A DNA stretch of 62,857 nt, taken from Caldilineaceae bacterium. GTDB taxonomy: Bacteria > Chloroflexota > Anaerolineae > Caldilineales > Caldilineaceae. The stretch's first letter is position 1, and each line of letters opens with the position of its first letter. A program made the position numbers and the translations under genes. Location of the stretch: the NCBI GenBank assembly GCA_019637645.1, contig JAHBVH010000052.1, positions 1 through 62,857 on the forward strand, read 5' to 3'. This document shows positions 18,044 through 26,445 of this stretch, piece by piece. The notes under the pieces were generated by a model. It did not search any database. It worked only from the letters and a program-made list of their open reading frames with translations, and was not told where the DNA came from.

Positions 18044-18320
18044 TTGGTCATTGGTCACTTGTCATTGGTCACTTGTCATTGGTCATTGGTCACTTGTCAT
18101 TGGTCACTTGTCATTGGTCACTTGTCATTGGTCACTTGTCAGTAGCTAGTCGATGCAAAGGACAAAGAAAGGCCCGACGGGGTGTTCGACTGCACCTCGA
18201 CGGGCTCGGTGAGACTTCGGCGTGAGCTCAGTCGAACGCTTGCCGAACCGCACGCCGCAGCCTCACCGAAGTCAAATGACTAATAACCAATGACCAATGA
18301 CCAATGACCAATAACCAACC
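18044..18320. repeat. Heptamer repeat array B, interrupted by another element
   Basis: Left arm 18044-18141 alternates TTGGTCA and CTTGTCA heptamers. The core GTCGATGCAAAGGACAAAG (about 18149-18167) is the same as in array A. The right arm 18271-18320 has CCAATGA heptamers. Between core and right arm lies a 100-base GC-rich segment with TTCGACTG and CAGTCGAA pieces and GGTGAGacttcgg-type inverted parts. It fills much of the 756-base gap 17584-18339, where no gene is seen. Confidence 0.85.
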
Positions 18321-18339
18321 ACATAGAAAGAACCATATT

Positions 18340-19233
18340 ATGTCAACCACCACCATGCGCGGGGTCTATCCCATTTTGGTGACTCCCTTTGATGAAAAGG
18401 GGCGGATCGATGAAGAGAGTCTGCGTCGACTGATTGAGTTTAATCTCCAAGCGGGTGTTCATGGCTTGGGGGTAGCGCTGGGTAGTGAAATTTTCAAGCT
18501 TTCCGAAGCCGAGCGCGATCAGGTGACGCGCCTTGTGGTCGAGCAAGTGCGGGGCCGGGTGCCAGTGGTGATCAACACCGGCGCGCCAGGGACCGACTTG
18601 GCAGTCTTCTATAGCCAACGGGCGCAAGAGTTGGGCGCGGATGCCCTTATGATCTTACCGCCCTCCTTTATGCCGGCTGGTTCGGGCGAAGTGCTGCATT
18701 ACTTCCAGACGATTTCGGACGCCGTTCACATTCCGATCTTTTTACAAGACACCCCCACTGCCTCGATCAGCACGGGGTTGGCGCGCCAGATTGCCGAGCG
18801 CTGTACATGGGCGCGCTACATTAAGGTGGAAAGTATGCCGATCACGGCCCGCGTGGCCGATATGGTGGAAAAGGCGGGCGATCAGCTGATCGTCTTTGGC
18901 GGCGCGGGGGGTGGCTACTTTATCGAAGAGCTGCGCCGTGGCTCGGTGGGGACCATGCCCTTCTGCACCCAGCCGGAAGCCTTTGTCGGTATCTGGAATG
19001 CCTACCAAGCCGGTGATGAAGCCGCGGCCCGCGCCCTCTTTGATCGCGTCATCACCCCCATCAGCCGGATCACCGGCCAGGGCGTGGGGATCTTCTATGC
19101 CATTCACAAAGAATTGTTGCGCCATCGTGGCATCATCCGCACTGCCACGGTGCGTAGTCCCGCACCGCCGGTGGATGCTTTAACGCAGCGTGAATTGCAG
19201 CAGTTGCTGGAGGAATTGTATCCGCAGGGATAA
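18340..19233 (+). CDS. DapA/N-acetylneuraminate-lyase superfamily protein, first copy
   Basis: Class I aldolase/dehydratase-type TIM barrel, 297 residues from ATG 18340. The Schiff-base lysine lies in ARYIKVES. In dihydrodipicolinate synthase the second strand motif is YNVP with catalytic Tyr; here the position reads LQDTP, so the Tyr is Gln. The GTTGE loop is replaced by LGSEIF. It is therefore not a lysine-biosynthesis DapA; a sugar-acid (2-keto-3-deoxy) lyase or dehydratase role fits its neighbours, a serine hydrolase and an enolase-superfamily enzyme. Ribosome site is weak (AGAAAG). Confidence 0.87.
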   Translation: MSTTTMRGVYPILVTPFDEKGRIDEESLRRLIEFNLQAGVHGLGVALGSEIFKLSEAERDQVTRLVVEQVRGRVPVVINTGAPGTDLAVFYSQRAQELGADALMILPPSFMPAGSGEVLHYFQTISDAVHIPIFLQDTPTASISTGLARQIAERCTWARYIKVESMPITARVADMVEKAGDQLIVFGGAGGGYFIEELRRGSVGTMPFCTQPEAFVGIWNAYQAGDEAAARALFDRVITPISRITGQGVGIFYAIHKELLRHRGIIRTATVRSPAPPVDALTQRELQQLLEELYPQG

Positions 19234-19285
19234 GCAGTTGCTGCTTCGAGCAACGTCGTGCCTAGCACCAAAATGGAGACAAACA

Positions 19286-20536
19286 ATGGCGATACCTCCT
19301 GTTTCAGCAGAAGAAGTCGGTATGAGTTCAGAACGGCTGGCGCGTATCAAGCCCGCCTTGCAAAGCTGGGTTGATCGCGGGACGATTGGCGGTGCCAGTA
19401 TGCTGGTGGCTCGTCGTGGGAAGCTGGTCTATCACGAGCAGGTTGGCTATTTGGACCGTGAAAGTAGCCAGGCCATGCCTGCCGATGCCTTATTCCGCAT
19501 CTATTCCATGACCAAACCCATCGTCTGTACCGCGCTCATGACTCTCTATGAAGAGGGCCATTTCCAGCTAATTACACCGGCGGCCAAGTTTATTCCGGCG
19601 TTGGCGCAGCTCAAAGTGCTCCAACAAGCGGCGGATGGGACAACGACCACCGTAGCGCTTCAACAGCCGATCACCATGGGCGATCTCATGCGGCATACCG
19701 CGGGGTTCACCTATGATTTTCTGGTAGATTCGCCCGTGGCCGCGCTTTATCGCGAAGCCCAGCTTGCTCACAAGGCGGGAGAGACGCTAGAACAATTTGT
19801 CCAGGCCCTGACGGCGTTGCCGCTGGCCTATCAGCCTGGTAGCTGCTGGCACTATAGTGTCTCGATCGACGTGGCGGCCTACCTCATCGAGGTCATTACC
19901 GGGAAACCACTGCGCGATGCTCTCCAAGAGCGGCTCTTCACCCCGCTGGGCATGGTTGACACCGACTTCTGTGTGCCTGCCAACAAAGCCGCTCGATTGG
20001 CTAGCATGTATGGTGTGGGCGATCTGTTTGCCCCTAACATGACCTTGCTCACCATGTTTGAACAGTGGCAAGCGGGCGTGGTGAAAAAGCTGGATGTAGA
20101 AGCGAGCTACCCGCTCAACCAACCCGCTACCTTTGGGCGGGGTGGGCATGGTCTCTATTCCACCACCCAAGATTATCTGCGTTTTGCCCAGATGTTGCTC
20201 AACCATGGCACATTGGACGGCGCGCGTATTCTAGGGCGTAAAACCGTGGAACTTATGCACGCCAATCACCTGCCGCCAGCTCAGTTGCCACTAACCCTGA
20301 GCGGACTCCCAATCCCAGGCTATGGCTTCGGCCTTGGCTCACGCACTTTGCTTGAGGTGGGCCTCGCGCAGATGCCGGGAAGCGTTGGCGAGTTTGGCTG
20401 GGCCGGGGCCGCATCCACCTACTACTGGATCGATCCGGCTGAGCAGATGGTAGGGCTCTTTATGACCCAATACCAAGGGGCCGATGAGCCCGACCGTGAT
20501 TTCCGTGTCCTCGCCTATCAAGCCATTATCGATTAA
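19286..20536 (+). CDS. Beta-lactamase-fold serine hydrolase (class C/EstB-like)
   Basis: Probable esterase, lactonase or peptidase of the class C beta-lactamase fold; 416 residues from ATG 19286, chosen because GGAG precedes it by seven bases. Catalytic SxxK is SMTK in YSMTKPIV, and the second motif YSVS (HYSVSIDV) stands for YxN. No signal peptide is seen, so it should act in the cytoplasm. Placement between a DapA-like lyase and an enolase-superfamily enzyme suggests de-esterification or lactone opening of a pathway intermediate rather than antibiotic resistance. Confidence 0.87.
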   Translation: MAIPPVSAEEVGMSSERLARIKPALQSWVDRGTIGGASMLVARRGKLVYHEQVGYLDRESSQAMPADALFRIYSMTKPIVCTALMTLYEEGHFQLITPAAKFIPALAQLKVLQQAADGTTTTVALQQPITMGDLMRHTAGFTYDFLVDSPVAALYREAQLAHKAGETLEQFVQALTALPLAYQPGSCWHYSVSIDVAAYLIEVITGKPLRDALQERLFTPLGMVDTDFCVPANKAARLASMYGVGDLFAPNMTLLTMFEQWQAGVVKKLDVEASYPLNQPATFGRGGHGLYSTTQDYLRFAQMLLNHGTLDGARILGRKTVELMHANHLPPAQLPLTLSGLPIPGYGFGLGSRTLLEVGLAQMPGSVGEFGWAGAASTYYWIDPAEQMVGLFMTQYQGADEPDRDFRVLAYQAIID

Positions 20537-20553
20537 TCGTTAGGAAATGACTC

Positions 20554-21708
20554 ATGAAAATTGTTGATTTGCAAGTGATCCCCTTTCGTCTCAAGCGGCA
20601 AGGCTACCGGGCTGGTAGCACCTATGCCGAGGTGGAAGTGACCCAGACGCTGACCAAGATCGTGACCGATGAAGGCGCGGAAGGATACTATATTGGTGGT
20701 CACGGCCACGGGGATGCGGACGGCCTTCCCGCCGATCAACGCCGTGCGCTCGAAGGGCGTTTCAAGAATATGCTGGTGGGCCATGATCCTTTTGACCGGG
20801 AGAAATTCTGGCATTGGCTATGGGTTGCCAATGTCGAGGAGAATATTTTGAGCGTCATTGACATGGCGCTCTGGGACCTCCAAGCGCGCTATTTTGGGGT
20901 GCCGCTCTACAAGCTCTTGGGCGGTTGTCGCGACAAGGTGAAAGCCTATGCCAGCACCTTCCCCAACATGGGGCCGCCCGAACTCTATGCCCAACATGCC
21001 CTTGACTGCAAGAATCAGGGCTATACCCACTACAAGATTCACCCCTACTATTTCTGGGACCCGATCACCCAAAAGCCGGACCCTGGTCGCCCTTCCCATA
21101 TCAAGCAGGACATTGAAGCCTGTTATGCTGTGCGCGAGGCGGTGGGCGACGATATGGTCTTGAGCTTTGATCCATGGGGCACCTACCGCACCTATGAAGA
21201 AGCGTACAAAGTGGGACGCGAACTGGAGAAGCTCAACTTCTATTGGTTTGAACATCCCATGCCCGAATACCGTGTCACCAGCTATGAAAAGCTGACCAGG
21301 GAGTTAGAGATCCCCATTTTGTCGCCCGAGATCGCTGCGGGCAGCTTCTATACCCGCGCTGATTGGATCCACCGCGGCGCATCGGACATGACCCGCATCG
21401 ATGTGTTGCGCGGTGGCGTTACCGGTGTGCGCAAGATGCAGGCCATCTGCGAAGCCTTTGGCGTCAAATGCGAAGTCCACATGAGTGGCTTTGCCAATTT
21501 GCAACTGCTGGGCGCGTCGAGCGAGGATATCTGTGAATACTATGAGCGAGGGCTTGTCGCGCCTGGCGTCGATTACGAGACCCCGCCGCCCTACTTGCAC
21601 GCCATTGGCGATCCCATGGATGCCGAGGGCTATGTCCATCTATCCCAAGAACCAGGGATGGGCTACCAGATCAACTGGGAATATATTGAGGAAAATCGGG
21701 TGCAATAG
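20554..21708 (+). CDS. Mandelate racemase/muconate lactonizing enzyme family protein
   Basis: Enolase-superfamily enzyme, 384 residues, that abstracts the proton alpha to a carboxylate; likely a sugar-acid dehydratase or epimerase. Metal ligands appear as Asp in LSFDPWG, Glu in WFEHPMPE and Glu in SPEIAAG. The first catalytic base is the KxH motif in HYKIHPYYF, and EVHMSG carries a His of the opposite strand. The capping domain is the N-terminal 110 residues. It starts 17 bases after the serine hydrolase and belongs to the same transcript. Confidence 0.9.
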   Translation: MKIVDLQVIPFRLKRQGYRAGSTYAEVEVTQTLTKIVTDEGAEGYYIGGHGHGDADGLPADQRRALEGRFKNMLVGHDPFDREKFWHWLWVANVEENILSVIDMALWDLQARYFGVPLYKLLGGCRDKVKAYASTFPNMGPPELYAQHALDCKNQGYTHYKIHPYYFWDPITQKPDPGRPSHIKQDIEACYAVREAVGDDMVLSFDPWGTYRTYEEAYKVGRELEKLNFYWFEHPMPEYRVTSYEKLTRELEIPILSPEIAAGSFYTRADWIHRGASDMTRIDVLRGGVTGVRKMQAICEAFGVKCEVHMSGFANLQLLGASSEDICEYYERGLVAPGVDYETPPPYLHAIGDPMDAEGYVHLSQEPGMGYQINWEYIEENRVQ

Positions 21709-21795
21709 GACGCATGTTGGCCTGTGTCTCAATGGTTGACTAACTTTGTTGACTAAGCTATACTGACTTGGCGGCACAGGCGATTTTTACAAGTG

Positions 21796-21833
21796 AGGCG
21801 TTACGCAGTTGGCTAGGTAACTGCGTAACGCCT
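21796..21833. repeat. Short form of the GTTACGCA element, immediately before the antitoxin gene
   Basis: Perfect 15-bp inverted repeat AGGCGTTACGCAGTT (21796-21810) and its complement (21819-21833) around GGCTAGGT. The left half continues as in the larger elements at 23418 (GTTACGCAGTTGGCT). It ends 16 bases before the antitoxin ATG, so it could also serve as its operator. Confidence 0.75.
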
Positions 21834-21849
21834 AAAGCAAAGAGGCGTA

Positions 21850-22080
21850 ATGACCCAAGTTACTATTCATGAAGCCAAGACGCATTTGTCAAAGCTTATC
21901 CAGCTCGCTTTGGAAGGGGAAGAGATCATCATCGCCAAAGGCAAACAACCGTTGGTAAAGTTGATTGCGTTACCATCGGCGCGGCCACAGCGCCAATTGG
22001 GGATGTATCCTAACGCAATTGTCCATATGGCAGATGATTTTGACGAGCCGCTAGCTGAGTTCGCTGAGTACATGCCATGA
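21850..22080 (+). CDS. Phd/YefM-family antitoxin
   Basis: 76-residue antitoxin that should bind DNA through its N-terminal domain and neutralise the toxin with its C-terminal tail. TIHEAKTHLSKLI at the N-terminus is the usual Phd/YefM start, and the acidic tail DDFDEPLAEFAEYMP fits the toxin-binding region. The toxin gene overlaps its end by four bases. A palindrome upstream could be the autoregulatory site. Confidence 0.9.
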   Translation: MTQVTIHEAKTHLSKLIQLALEGEEIIIAKGKQPLVKLIALPSARPQRQLGMYPNAIVHMADDFDEPLAEFAEYMP

Positions 22081-22460
22081 AACTTTTGCTGGATACCCAC
22101 GTTCTCCTCTGGGTGCTCACCCAACAAAAGTTGAGCCCAACCGCCACAACGGCGTTTTTAGACCTCCAAAATCAGCTGTATCTCAGTGCTGTGAGCTATT
22201 GGGAAATCTGCATCAAGATCAGCCTGGGCAAGTTGACGCTTGTCCCTAATTGGGGTGCTTTGGTCGATGATATCAGCGCGATGAATGGGATTCAGTGGTT
22301 GGGTATTGATAAAGCCCATTGTCAACGTCTTCTGACATTGCCCCAGCTGCATAGTGATCCCTTTGATCGGCTCCTGATCGCCCAGGCATTGACTGAAAAT
22401 ATGACCTTGGTCAGTGCCGATGCGAAGGTTCGGCAATATCCACTTGCCACGTTATGGTAA
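22077..22460 (+). CDS. vapC: PIN-domain ribonuclease toxin (VapC type)
   Basis: 127-residue PIN-domain toxin, a Mg-dependent RNase normally silenced by the antitoxin. Acidic active-site residues are the Asp of LLLDTHVLLW, Glu of SYWEI, Asp pair of SDPFDRLLIAQ, and the Asp of VSADAKV. The HSDPFDRLLIAQA block is typical of PIN toxins paired with Phd/YefM antitoxins. Gene order is antitoxin first, with a four-base overlap. All key residues are present, so the module appears intact. Confidence 0.92.
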   Translation: MKLLLDTHVLLWVLTQQKLSPTATTAFLDLQNQLYLSAVSYWEICIKISLGKLTLVPNWGALVDDISAMNGIQWLGIDKAHCQRLLTLPQLHSDPFDRLLIAQALTENMTLVSADAKVRQYPLATLW

Positions 22461-22465
22461 AACGT

Positions 22466-22498
22466 TACAAAGCTGGTTCTCGCTAAACCAGCTTTGTA
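22466..22498. terminator. Hairpin terminator between vapC and aldo/keto reductase
   Basis: TACAAAGCTGGTT (22466-22478) and AACCAGCTTTGTA (22486-22498) form a perfect 13-bp stem with a 7-base loop. The two flanking genes converge on it. Confidence 0.75.
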
Positions 22499-22506
22499 GC
22501 GCATGA

Positions 22507-23319
22507 TTACGCCAGCGCGTCAAGCTGTTGGATGGCGTCCGCCGAGAGCGTGACACTGCCGGCGTCCCAGTTCTCTTGCTGGCGTTGGCGGTTCCCCGAT
22601 TTGGGAATGGTAATGACCGCGGGCTGTTGGATGAGCCATTGGATGGCGACTTGGGCTGGCGTGGCTTGCTGGGCTGTGGCAATTTGCTGAACGGTGCTGC
22701 TGTTCAATACCCCGTCCTTCACCGGTGAATAGGCAGTGACAAGAATGCCCTGCGCTTGGCAGTAGGCAACGACCCCATTTTGGACATACTCGCGGTGCAA
22801 TACATTATAGTGGACTTGGTTGGTGGCTAGTGGCGTCTCACAGAGGGCTACCGCTTCTTGTAAAAGTGCTAGGTCAAAATTGCTCACCCCCACCTGGCGG
22901 ATCTTGCCCTCGGCGACCAACCGGTTTAGGGCGCGCATACTTTCGCGGAGGGGGATCGTCTGGCTGGGCCAGTGAATGAGGTAGAGATCGATATAATTGG
23001 TCTGCAACCGGCTCAGGCTGCGATCACAGGCCGCCAACAGATCGTCATAGCCAATATGCTGGGCGCTCACTTTGGTGGTTACAAAGAAATCGCGCCGCTG
23101 GTAATCTTGCAGGGCACGTCCGAGTAATTCTTCCGAGTGGCCGCTGGCATAATATTCAGCCGTATCAAAGTGGCGATAGCCAACTTCGATTGCACTGTGA
23201 ATGGCGGCAATATCCGCTTCATCGCGACTATAGTCGGGCGCACTGCCGCCGCCATAGTTCCACAACCCCAAGCCAATCACAGGAACCTGGGTGCCATCGG
23301 GTAACGCTTTGGTTTGCAT
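22507..23319 (-). CDS. Aldo/keto reductase
   Basis: NADPH-dependent carbonyl reductase of 270 residues, cytoplasmic TIM barrel. Start ATG 23319 follows GAGGA. The catalytic tetrad is visible: Asp in HFDTAE, Tyr in AEYYASG, Lys in VTTKVS and His in LYLIHWPS. The NADPH site is PKSGNRQRQQEN near the C-terminus. Length is slightly short but complete for the 2,5-diketogluconate-reductase type. Divergent from the second DapA-like gene; a role in the adjacent sugar pathway is possible. Confidence 0.92.
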   Translation of the reverse strand: MQTKALPDGTQVPVIGLGLWNYGGGSAPDYSRDEADIAAIHSAIEVGYRHFDTAEYYASGHSEELLGRALQDYQRRDFFVTTKVSAQHIGYDDLLAACDRSLSRLQTNYIDLYLIHWPSQTIPLRESMRALNRLVAEGKIRQVGVSNFDLALLQEAVALCETPLATNQVHYNVLHREYVQNGVVAYCQAQGILVTAYSPVKDGVLNSSTVQQIATAQQATPAQVAIQWLIQQPAVITIPKSGNRQRQQENWDAGSVTLSADAIQQLDALA

Positions 23320-23417
23320 GATGTCCTCGCTTTGTGAATAGATTTTTCCTGAATTCATCTTACCACAGAAGGGTGATTCTTTGGATTTTCTGGCCGCTGT
23401 GGTACAGATAGGGATAG

Positions 23418-23497
23418 GAGTTACGCACTTAGACCAGACCTGACCGGTTTGGAAAACCGGTCAGGTCTCTAGTTACCCAGCCAACTGCGTAACTTCT
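23418..23497. repeat. Best-preserved copy of the GTTACGCA palindromic element
   Basis: Outer arms AGTTACGCA (23419-23427) and TGCGTAACT (23486-23494). Inner perfect 15-bp stem AGACCTGACCGGTTT (23436-23450) with its complement (23454-23468) and a GGA loop. The right part reads CCAGCCAACTGCGTAAC on this strand, shared with the short copy at 21796. It lies in a 339-base gap between divergent genes; no coding sequence is otherwise seen there. Confidence 0.8.
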
Positions 23498-23658
23498 AAG
23501 GTATTATCCCATGTCGTATGCCCGCGCCTGATCGCGTCCCTAGTGGTGGAAGCTCCCACCACGGTAGCGCCGGTGGATGGCAACGGACGATGACGATAGG
23601 GTTGGTTATCCAGCAAGCGTTAACAATAAAATATCTAGCTATCAGACGAGGAGAACAG

Positions 23659-24567
23659 ATGGCACGCTTTGATCACCTAAAAGGGGTCTTTGGGTTATTG
23701 CCCACCCCGTATCATGAGGATTATACGATTCACCTACCAGACCTGCGCGCGGCGGCCAATTTCTGTTGCACTAGTGGGCAACATGGGATTGTCTGGCCGG
23801 TGATGGTGGGTGAGTTCTACTTTTTGGGCGAAGAGGAGCGTCTCCGTGGGCTCGACGCAGTATTGGAAGAGGTCAACGGGCGGTTACCGGTTGTCTTTGG
23901 CTGTTCCGGGGTTTCGCTTCCACAGGTGCTCTTCTTGGCGCGGGCCGCGCAAAAGGCGGGCGCGGATGCGATCATTGCCATGGCGCCTGCCCGTTCCGAC
24001 GCGGCATTGGCCATAGAGATGTTCAAGCGCATGGCCGACGCCTATGCGGGGCCGATCATGTTGCAGAACGCCGCCCTGTATGCCCCGTTGAGCGGGGAGC
24101 AGATTGCCAAGCTGGTTGAGGATGTGCCCTCGATTCAATATATTAAAGAAGAGCGTCCGCCAGGACCCAAGCACATTGCCGAAGTGCACAACTTGGTAGG
24201 CGACAAAGTCAAGACGATCTTTGGCGGCTTTGCTGGACGCTTCCTGCCCGATGAGTTGCGCCGTGGGGCCGATGGTTGTATGCCTGCCTGTGAAATTGCC
24301 GATCTGCTCGCCAAAGTAATGGAAAAATGGTGGGCCGGGGATGAGGCCGGGGCACGCGCCCTCCATACGCGCCTCTTGCCGTTGATCAACTTGGAAACCC
24401 ACCCCTTTATGCGGTATATTCTCAAGCGACGGGGCGTCTTTACCTCGTTGGTGGAGCGCGCACCGGCTGGGGCTCTCGCCTTAGACGAAGAGGATAAGCG
24501 CGAGATTTCGCTTCAGCTTGCCGCGATCCAAGATGAAGTTGAAGCCTACCCTTTTGGCCCTGCCTAA
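23659..24567 (+). CDS. DapA/N-acetylneuraminate-lyase superfamily protein, second copy
   Basis: Class I TIM-barrel lyase or dehydratase, 302 residues from ATG 23659, which follows GAGGAGAAC. Schiff-base Lys lies in IQYIKEERPP. The YNVP catalytic-Tyr motif is LQNA here, so Tyr is replaced by Gln as in the copy at 18340, while the loop MVGEFYFLG differs. The two copies are diverged paralogs, not a recent duplication. Followed 124 bases later by an RraA-type aldolase, then an isomerase and an MFS carrier, consistent with a sugar-acid breakdown unit. Confidence 0.87.
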   Translation: MARFDHLKGVFGLLPTPYHEDYTIHLPDLRAAANFCCTSGQHGIVWPVMVGEFYFLGEEERLRGLDAVLEEVNGRLPVVFGCSGVSLPQVLFLARAAQKAGADAIIAMAPARSDAALAIEMFKRMADAYAGPIMLQNAALYAPLSGEQIAKLVEDVPSIQYIKEERPPGPKHIAEVHNLVGDKVKTIFGGFAGRFLPDELRRGADGCMPACEIADLLAKVMEKWWAGDEAGARALHTRLLPLINLETHPFMRYILKRRGVFTSLVERAPAGALALDEEDKREISLQLAAIQDEVEAYPFGPA

Positions 24568-24691
24568 TCAATCACTTTGATCAAAAACCTGGCTGCGCCT
24601 TGCGTTGGCGGTGGTGGGAACCACAGAGCCAAGCAGATCCTAAGGTCTACCAAGCCAGTCAGCTTTGAACTGTAGAGAGGAACGCTGTTTC

Positions 24692-25393
24692 ATGAGCCTT
24701 GATCCGCAGATTGTGGAGACGTTAGCTAGCGTCTCCACGGCCACCATTACCACCATTTTGCTCAAAAAAGGGCTCCGCAATGTCTGGATGCGCGGGACAC
24801 GACCATTGCAACCAGGGCAGCCACGGCTGGTTGGGCGCGCCTTTACGTTGCGTTTTATCCCAGCGCGCGAGGACTTGGCTACGCCCGCCTCTTGGTCATC
24901 GCCCCGCTCGACGCGGGCCGCCATCGAGGCAATGCCCGCAGGCTGTATTGCCGTCGTCGATGCCATGGGTATCACTGACGCGGGGATTTTTGGCGATATT
25001 CTCTGTGCCCGTATGCAAAAGCGGGGGATCACTGCCTTGGTCACGGATGGCGCTGTGCGCGATCTGGCTGGCGTCTTAGGCACGGGGCTGCCGGTCTGGT
25101 GCCAAGGCGCGGCGGCTCCGCCCTCGGTGGCCGGGCTGACCTTTGTCAACTGGCAAGAGCCGATTGGCTGTGGCGGCGTGGCCGTCTTCCCCGACGACGT
25201 GATTGTGGCCGATGGCGATGGCGCGGTGGTGATTCCGGCGGCGTTTCTCGATGAAGTGGTGGCCGCTGGCCCCGAACAAGAACGTTTGGAAAGTTGGATC
25301 ATGGACGAGGTGGCGAAAAATCTTCCACTGCCCGGGCTTTATCCCCCCAATGCTGAGACCAAGGCACGCTACGAAGCCAGCAAAGGCGTGTAA
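24692..25393 (+). CDS. RraA-family protein (HMG/CHA aldolase-like)
   Basis: Probable 2-oxo-acid aldolase or decarboxylase (4-hydroxy-4-methyl-2-oxoglutarate aldolase type); 233 residues from ATG 24692. It keeps the catalytic D-x20-R-D pattern: the Asp of FGDILCARM to the Arg-Asp of TDGAVRD are 20 residues apart. That pattern separates metal-dependent aldolases from the RNase E inhibitor RraA, which lacks it. Cleavage of a branched or six-carbon oxo acid to pyruvate is the family reaction. It follows the second DapA-like gene. Confidence 0.87.
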   Translation: MSLDPQIVETLASVSTATITTILLKKGLRNVWMRGTRPLQPGQPRLVGRAFTLRFIPAREDLATPASWSSPRSTRAAIEAMPAGCIAVVDAMGITDAGIFGDILCARMQKRGITALVTDGAVRDLAGVLGTGLPVWCQGAAAPPSVAGLTFVNWQEPIGCGGVAVFPDDVIVADGDGAVVIPAAFLDEVVAAGPEQERLESWIMDEVAKNLPLPGLYPPNAETKARYEASKGV

Positions 25394-25470
25394 GTTGGGG
25401 GCGGGGTGGGCGAATTGCTTCAACTTTTCCGCGCTGCTGTGATAGAATGGATAGAATGGATACGCTTGCC

Positions 25471-25507
25471 GAAAACCTGTCAGGTTCTATCAACCTGACA
25501 GGTTTTC
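25471..25507. terminator. 16-bp stem hairpin between RraA-like and isomerase genes
   Basis: GAAAACCTGTCAGGTT (25471-25486) and its complement (25492-25507) with a CTATC loop. The stem resembles the inner hairpins of the elements at 36419 and 45673 but lacks their outer ends. It may terminate or attenuate transcription. Confidence 0.6.
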
Positions 25508-25548
25508 TGTGACCATCTTTTGTCGCGCGGGCTGCCCAAGGAGGCGTC

Positions 25549-26385
25549 ATGCAGATTGGCATTTTTACCAAGACGTTTGCCCGGCCTACGTTGGCGGCTG
25601 TGCTCGATGCCGTTGTTGGTCATGGCCTCTACGCAGTGCAATTTAATACCAGCTGCGCGGGGCTGGGGGCGATGCCAGAGGTCATTACCGCGGCGCAGAT
25701 CACGACGATCCAACAGGCACTGGCGGCGCGGCGGCTCAAGATGGCCGCTCTCTCGGGTACCTTTAACATGATTCATCCCAATGTCGTAGAACGCCAAGCG
25801 GGTTTGCGGCGGCTGCGCACCTTGGCCGCGGCTTGTCGGGGGTTGGATACGGCGGTCATCACCTTGTGTACCGGCACGCGTAACCCAACGAGCATGTGGC
25901 ATGCCCATCCCGATAACGCTTCTGCCGATGCATGGCGCGACTTGGTGGTCTCCATGCAAGAAGCGGTCATGATTGGGGAAGAGTTTGGGGTAACCCTGGC
26001 CTTTGAGCCCGAGGTCAGCAATGTGATCGATTCGGCCCAACGGGCGCGGCGTTTGTTAGACGAATTACGTTCCCCGCGCCTCAAGGTGGTGATGGATGGC
26101 GCGAATATCTTTCATGCGGGTGAACTGCCCCACATGACCGCAATCCTGACCGAAGCGTTTGAACTACTGGGGGATGCGATTGGGCTGGCCCATGCCAAAG
26201 ACCTGACCGAAGACGGCCACGCTGGCAATGCCGCGGCTGGCACCGGTCACCTGGATTATGCGCTATATATCCACCTGTTGCGCGCCAGTGGCTATACCGG
26301 CGCGCTCGTCCTACATGGCCTGAGCGAAGCGCAGACGCCGGGGTGTATTGACTTTTTACGTACCCACCTTACTGCTGGCGCGTAG
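25549..26385 (+). CDS. TIM-barrel sugar phosphate isomerase/epimerase, second copy
   Basis: 278-residue member of the xylose-isomerase-like TIM-barrel superfamily. Metal-ligand positions: Glu in LAFEPEVS, Asp in VVMDGANIF, His in GLAHAKDL. Where the first copy (11244) has a final Glu in STEISV, this one reads VLHGLSE, so one ligand position may be changed or shifted. It follows the hairpin after the RraA-like gene and precedes an MFS carrier by 60 bases. Confidence 0.84.
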   Translation: MQIGIFTKTFARPTLAAVLDAVVGHGLYAVQFNTSCAGLGAMPEVITAAQITTIQQALAARRLKMAALSGTFNMIHPNVVERQAGLRRLRTLAAACRGLDTAVITLCTGTRNPTSMWHAHPDNASADAWRDLVVSMQEAVMIGEEFGVTLAFEPEVSNVIDSAQRARRLLDELRSPRLKVVMDGANIFHAGELPHMTAILTEAFELLGDAIGLAHAKDLTEDGHAGNAAAGTGHLDYALYIHLLRASGYTGALVLHGLSEAQTPGCIDFLRTHLTAGA

Positions 26386-26445
26386 TAAGAATCGCGCTTT
26401 TCTTTGACGAGCATATTGGAAACGTATACAAAACGGAAAGAAACC

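Noticed and set aside
18044..18320. Heptamer arrays as CRISPR or origin of replication
   Set aside because: Units are seven bases long without spacers, and there are no dnaA-like boxes or replication genes nearby.
19286..20536. Serine hydrolase as an antibiotic-resistance beta-lactamase
   Set aside because: No signal peptide, a YSVS second motif and a sugar-acid gene context point to an intracellular esterase-type enzyme.
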